From Elusimicrobiota bacterium (GTDB lineage Bacteria > Elusimicrobiota > Elusimicrobia > 2-02-FULL-39-32), in assembly GCA_016193115.1 (NCBI GenBank), contig JACPSV010000221.1, positions 1 through 8,993 on the forward strand: DNA of 8,993 bases, read 5' to 3'. The position numbers and the translations under genes are program-made. This document shows positions 6,973 through 8,993 of this stretch, piece by piece. Below the pieces are notes generated by a model. That model was not told where the DNA came from and did no database searches. It worked only from the letters and a program-made list of their open reading frames with translations. Within the stretch, counting starts at the first letter, position 1, and every line of letters begins with the position of its first letter.

Positions 6973-7091
6973 TGTTGCGAAATGACCTTTACTCCGTCAT
7001 TCCCTCGAAAGCGGGAATCCAGAACCGATTTTCCGCCGGCTAGATTCCCGCTTTCGCGGGAATGACGGGGGGAAAGGAGCGTTTCGCAACA
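6973..7091. mobile_element. MITE-like element of 119 bp with paired dRS3-like palindromes
   Basis: The ends TGTTGCGAAA (6973-6982) and TTTCGCAACA (7082-7091) are perfect 10-bp inverted repeats. Inside lie two palindromes that fit the pattern ATTCCC-N8-GGGAAT (6999-7018 and 7044-7063), the consensus of the Neisseria dRS3 repeat, with GTCATTCC facing outward on each side, so the element is an imperfect inverted repeat over about 45 bp per side. This explains an 82-codon minus-strand frame here whose product contains 'HSRESGNL' and 'LDSRFRGNDG', the familiar false translation of this repeat. No target-site duplication is evident. Confidence 0.7.
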
Positions 7092-7100
7092 ACCCAAAAA

Positions 7101-7139
7101 TGTTACATAAATGTTACAGATTGTTTAAGAAAAGTTTAG
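7101..7139 (+). promoter_or_regulatory. Tandem 7-bp repeats resembling a Pho box (response-regulator site)
   Basis: Two identical TGTTACA repeats start at 7101 and 7112, 11 bp apart. Weaker copies TGTTTAA (7122-7128) and AGTTTAG (7133-7139) continue at 10-11 bp spacing. Direct 7-bp half-sites with a 4-bp AT-rich gap are the layout of PhoB-type boxes, and other OmpR-family regulators use similar spacing. The last copy ends 11 bp before a perfect -10 box that lacks a good -35, which fits activator-dependent initiation. The identity of the regulator is inference. Confidence 0.4.
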
Positions 7140-7150
7140 GGTTCTTCACT

Positions 7151-7156
7151 TATAAT
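7151..7156 (+). promoter_or_regulatory. -10 box of the GHKL-like membrane protein gene
   Basis: A perfect TATAAT lies 42 bp upstream of the ATG at 7199. No -35 hexamer is found at 16-18 bp: the bases around 7128-7133 are AGAAAA. The tandem repeats at 7101-7139 may replace it. The predicted start near 7163 would leave a leader of about 36 nt without a clear Shine-Dalgarno sequence. Confidence 0.5.
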
Positions 7157-7198
7157 CTTCGTACGCGAAACGAGAGCATACAAACATACTCAAACTAA

Positions 7199-8993
7199 AT
7201 GATTCCATACGGGAATAAAAAAAGAATTCTGCGCATCAAACAAGGGTTTTGTTTAACCCTCGCAGGGATCTTTTTGTTTTCTTCTCTAGCTCCTGCCTAC
7301 GCTCAAGCAAAAAATCATGAGCGTTCCCATAACTCCTACCACTTGCGGAATCGTGTTCAGTCCATGGTGGAGGCGTCCCCAGCCGAAAAAGCGACATTCT
7401 TAAAGAGAGTCTCTGCCGTAACGGGACAAAAAATGGCAGAACCTTTCTCTCTTCCCAACTCATTGCAAAGGGAATACCAAACCACTCATCATTTTTTCAT
7501 TCGTACCGCGAGCCAAATTAAAAAATTCGCATCCCGTTTTAAGGAAAATTGGAATGGTTCACATTTTAGTATTAAACGCCTCGAGACCTGGTTATCCAAG
7601 AATTTATGGTGGGAAGATGCTGCCCTAACTGGGATAGGGGCGCTGGCAATCATAACCTCCGCGCAAGACCTCCTGTTTTTTTCTCTGGGGATCTGCATAC
7701 TTCTCTTCACACTTCTTCACATACCCAATCTAGAGCCGGATTGGGAACACACAAAATCAAAAGCTCTCTTAAACCAGAAGACTGTCCCCAACAAAGTTAT
7801 TTGGATGACAGGCTATATTCTAAACCTTGTCCTAGGCGCCGCGATGCTGCAAGTGGCGCTTTTGGCTCCGATCATAGCTTGGAGAGAAGGCGCTTCGCCA
7901 GCGCTCATCGGCATATTGGCTGGGGCAGCTCTCTCTGCTCATCTAATCCATGCCCTTTATAGTCAGAAAGTGCAAAACCATCCCAGTTTACAGATTGGCA
8001 GGATCATCTTAGGTATTGCGCCTCTGACTATTTTTAGAAAAGAAGATGCGGGCCGACAGGAATCAGAACCGAAAAGAAAATTTAGGTTGGCGCAAGTCGT
8101 AACGGTCATTGCCAACTCTAAAGGTAAAGTGAAAAGAGATGAATCAGATTATCGCAGATTGAATTTGGAAAAATTCCTTGCCCTGCCTGAGAACCAATAC
8201 CCGAAAGAAAGTGAGAAGAGGCTGGAAACCTATTTGCACCACCAAGCCGCTTTTCCCGGCCAATCTCTCATAGAATTGATTGCCAACGCTCAAGACGCTT
8301 CTGTCCTGAATAAGAAGATAGGACGGTTTGGGGTGGGCGGATACCAGTCCTTGGGCGAGTTGTCCCACCCGGAAGACCGGGTAATTTTGGAAAGTTCCAA
8401 AGACGGGGTGGAAGGAGTGAGATTCACATTCTGGGTTGAGAAAAAAGAAGTCTGGTTTGATTACGAGATTCTGGAGAATGGGGAGATAGAGAAAGGGACC
8501 TACGTCCAGGTTCGGAAGAAGTTGAGCCCGTCTATAGTGGTTGCCTACAAAAAGATGATGGAGAGGAAGTTGAGGGTCAATACCCGCAGCGCCATTCAAA
8601 GGTCTGATGGCAGCCCAGTCAACCATCCGGAAAATTACCTCTATTTGAATGGGGAAGAGTCTGGCACGGTGGACACCTCCGTCCCGCCTGTTTTTGCGGA
8701 TGTGAACGAGAACGGATATTTTGCGAAAGATTCAGGGGTTGGGATGGGATTGAAGGAGGTTTTGGAAAGGTTCCTGTTACCCAATCGGACCGACAAACAT
8801 CTGACAGGTGAAGAGGAAACGAAATGTTTCTATACGCGGGAGATTTCCCGGGAAAGCGATACGGAGCTGTGGTTAAGCGGTGTGGAAATAGAAAGTCATT
8901 GGGTTCGGGGGAAAGTGAACCTCCTGCGGGAGGCCCTATTTGAGTTGCCTCACGATTCCGATATCAGCGAGGAGAGAGGCGTGTTCAACTTGG
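7199..8993 (+). CDS. Secreted/membrane protein with GHKL-like ATPase motifs in unusual order (3' end outside window)
   Basis: An open frame of 598 codons starts at ATG 7199, directly after an in-frame TAA (7196-7198), and runs off the window. Residues 1-36 are a strong signal peptide: basic start, core 'CLTLAGIFLFSSLAP', and 'AYAQ' with likely cleavage after A35 or nearby. A hydrophilic segment (about 37-135) follows, then three to five membrane segments (about 143-175 as one or two, 200-228, 232-254, possibly 264-279). From about 300 comes a soluble domain with ATPase-like motifs. 'ELIANAQDAS' (359-368) matches the Hsp90/MutL N-box (E..N..DA). 'IGRFGVGGYQS' (374-384) matches Hsp90 'IGQFGVGFYS'. 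'DSGVGMG' (511-517) followed by 'RTDK' (530-533) matches the D-x-G-x-G box and following T-S-K of MutL/MORC-type proteins. The D-x-G-x-G box normally lies between the first two motifs; here it follows both. I know no characterised family with this layout. The topology, and so whether the domain meets cytoplasmic ATP, is unresolved. Confidence 0.8.
   Translation, partial: MIPYGNKKRILRIKQGFCLTLAGIFLFSSLAPAYAQAKNHERSHNSYHLRNRVQSMVEASPAEKATFLKRVSAVTGQKMAEPFSLPNSLQREYQTTHHFFIRTASQIKKFASRFKENWNGSHFSIKRLETWLSKNLWWEDAALTGIGALAIITSAQDLLFFSLGICILLFTLLHIPNLEPDWEHTKSKALLNQKTVPNKVIWMTGYILNLVLGAAMLQVALLAPIIAWREGASPALIGILAGAALSAHLIHALYSQKVQNHPSLQIGRIILGIAPLTIFRKEDAGRQESEPKRKFRLAQVVTVIANSKGKVKRDESDYRRLNLEKFLALPENQYPKESEKRLETYLHHQAAFPGQSLIELIANAQDASVLNKKIGRFGVGGYQSLGELSHPEDRVILESSKDGVEGVRFTFWVEKKEVWFDYEILENGEIEKGTYVQVRKKLSPSIVVAYKKMMERKLRVNTRSAIQRSDGSPVNHPENYLYLNGEESGTVDTSVPPVFADVNENGYFAKDSGVGMGLKEVLERFLLPNRTDKHLTGEEETKCFYTREISRESDTELWLSGVEIESHWVRGKVNLLREALFELPHDSDISEERGVFNL

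Noticed and set aside
6973..7091. CRISPR-like array
   Set aside because: There are only two palindromes, in inverted arrangement and without regularly spaced direct repeats or spacers.
6849..7097. 82-codon minus-strand frame across the 6973-7091 repeat
   Set aside because: Its product contains 'HSRESGNL' and 'LDSRFRGNDG', the recurrent false translation of the ATTCCC...GGGAAT palindrome. It has no independent coding support and overlaps the cassette promoter.
7606..7962. 118-codon plus-strand frame
   Set aside because: It lies in a different frame inside the membrane region of the 7199 gene, and its composition is arginine/serine/proline-rich without domain features.
8144..8626. 160-codon minus-strand frame
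   Set aside because: It is the antisense of the plus-strand GHKL-like gene, whose frame is open from 7199 to the window end with a signal peptide and recognisable motifs.

Overview
The window looks like chromosomal DNA from an uncultured Gram-negative bacterium. The evidence is a predicted outer-membrane beta-barrel protein, Sec signal peptides, a membrane-bound pyrophosphatase, and several families of short palindromic repeats of the kind that litter environmental genomes. The alanine-rich 'LAPAYA' signal peptide and repeats such as GTCATTCTGAG...GAAGAATCTGC fit PVC-like candidate phyla such as Omnitrophota, but this is only an impression. No rRNA or tRNA gene is present to fix the taxonomy.

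Layout. (1) 1-898, plus strand: the 3' end of livG and all of livF, the two ATPases of a branched-chain amino-acid type ABC importer, overlapping by 14 nt and closed by a perfect 20-bp palindrome that contains the livF stop codon. (2) 943-3268, plus strand: an extended -10 promoter and hppA, an ion-pumping pyrophosphatase with the K+-independent signature. (3) 3261-5582, minus strand: a predicted outer-membrane barrel protein followed by leucyl aminopeptidase pepA. pepA converges on hppA and their stop regions overlap by 8 nt. (4) 5630-5818: a 189-bp MITE-like element with perfect 18-bp terminal inverted repeats. (5) 5832-6858, minus strand: a two-gene cassette with its own promoter, a DUF6922-like protein overlapping an AbiEii-type nucleotidyltransferase, which resembles toxin-antitoxin or abortive-infection modules. 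(6) 6973-7091: a second MITE-like element built from two dRS3-like palindromes inside 10-bp inverted repeats. (7) 7101-8993, plus strand: four 7-bp repeats at 10-11 bp spacing, a perfect TATAAT, and a 598-codon reading frame that runs off the end of the window. This frame encodes a secreted or membrane-inserted protein with GHKL-type (Hsp90/MutL-like) ATPase motifs in an unusual order.

The core genes (LivGF, HppA, PepA, the barrel protein) are ordinary housekeeping, transport and envelope functions with no obvious shared pathway. The section from about 5.6 to 7.1 kb, where repeats bracket the nucleotidyltransferase cassette, looks like an acquired insert. The most unusual item is the incomplete GHKL-like membrane protein at the right edge.
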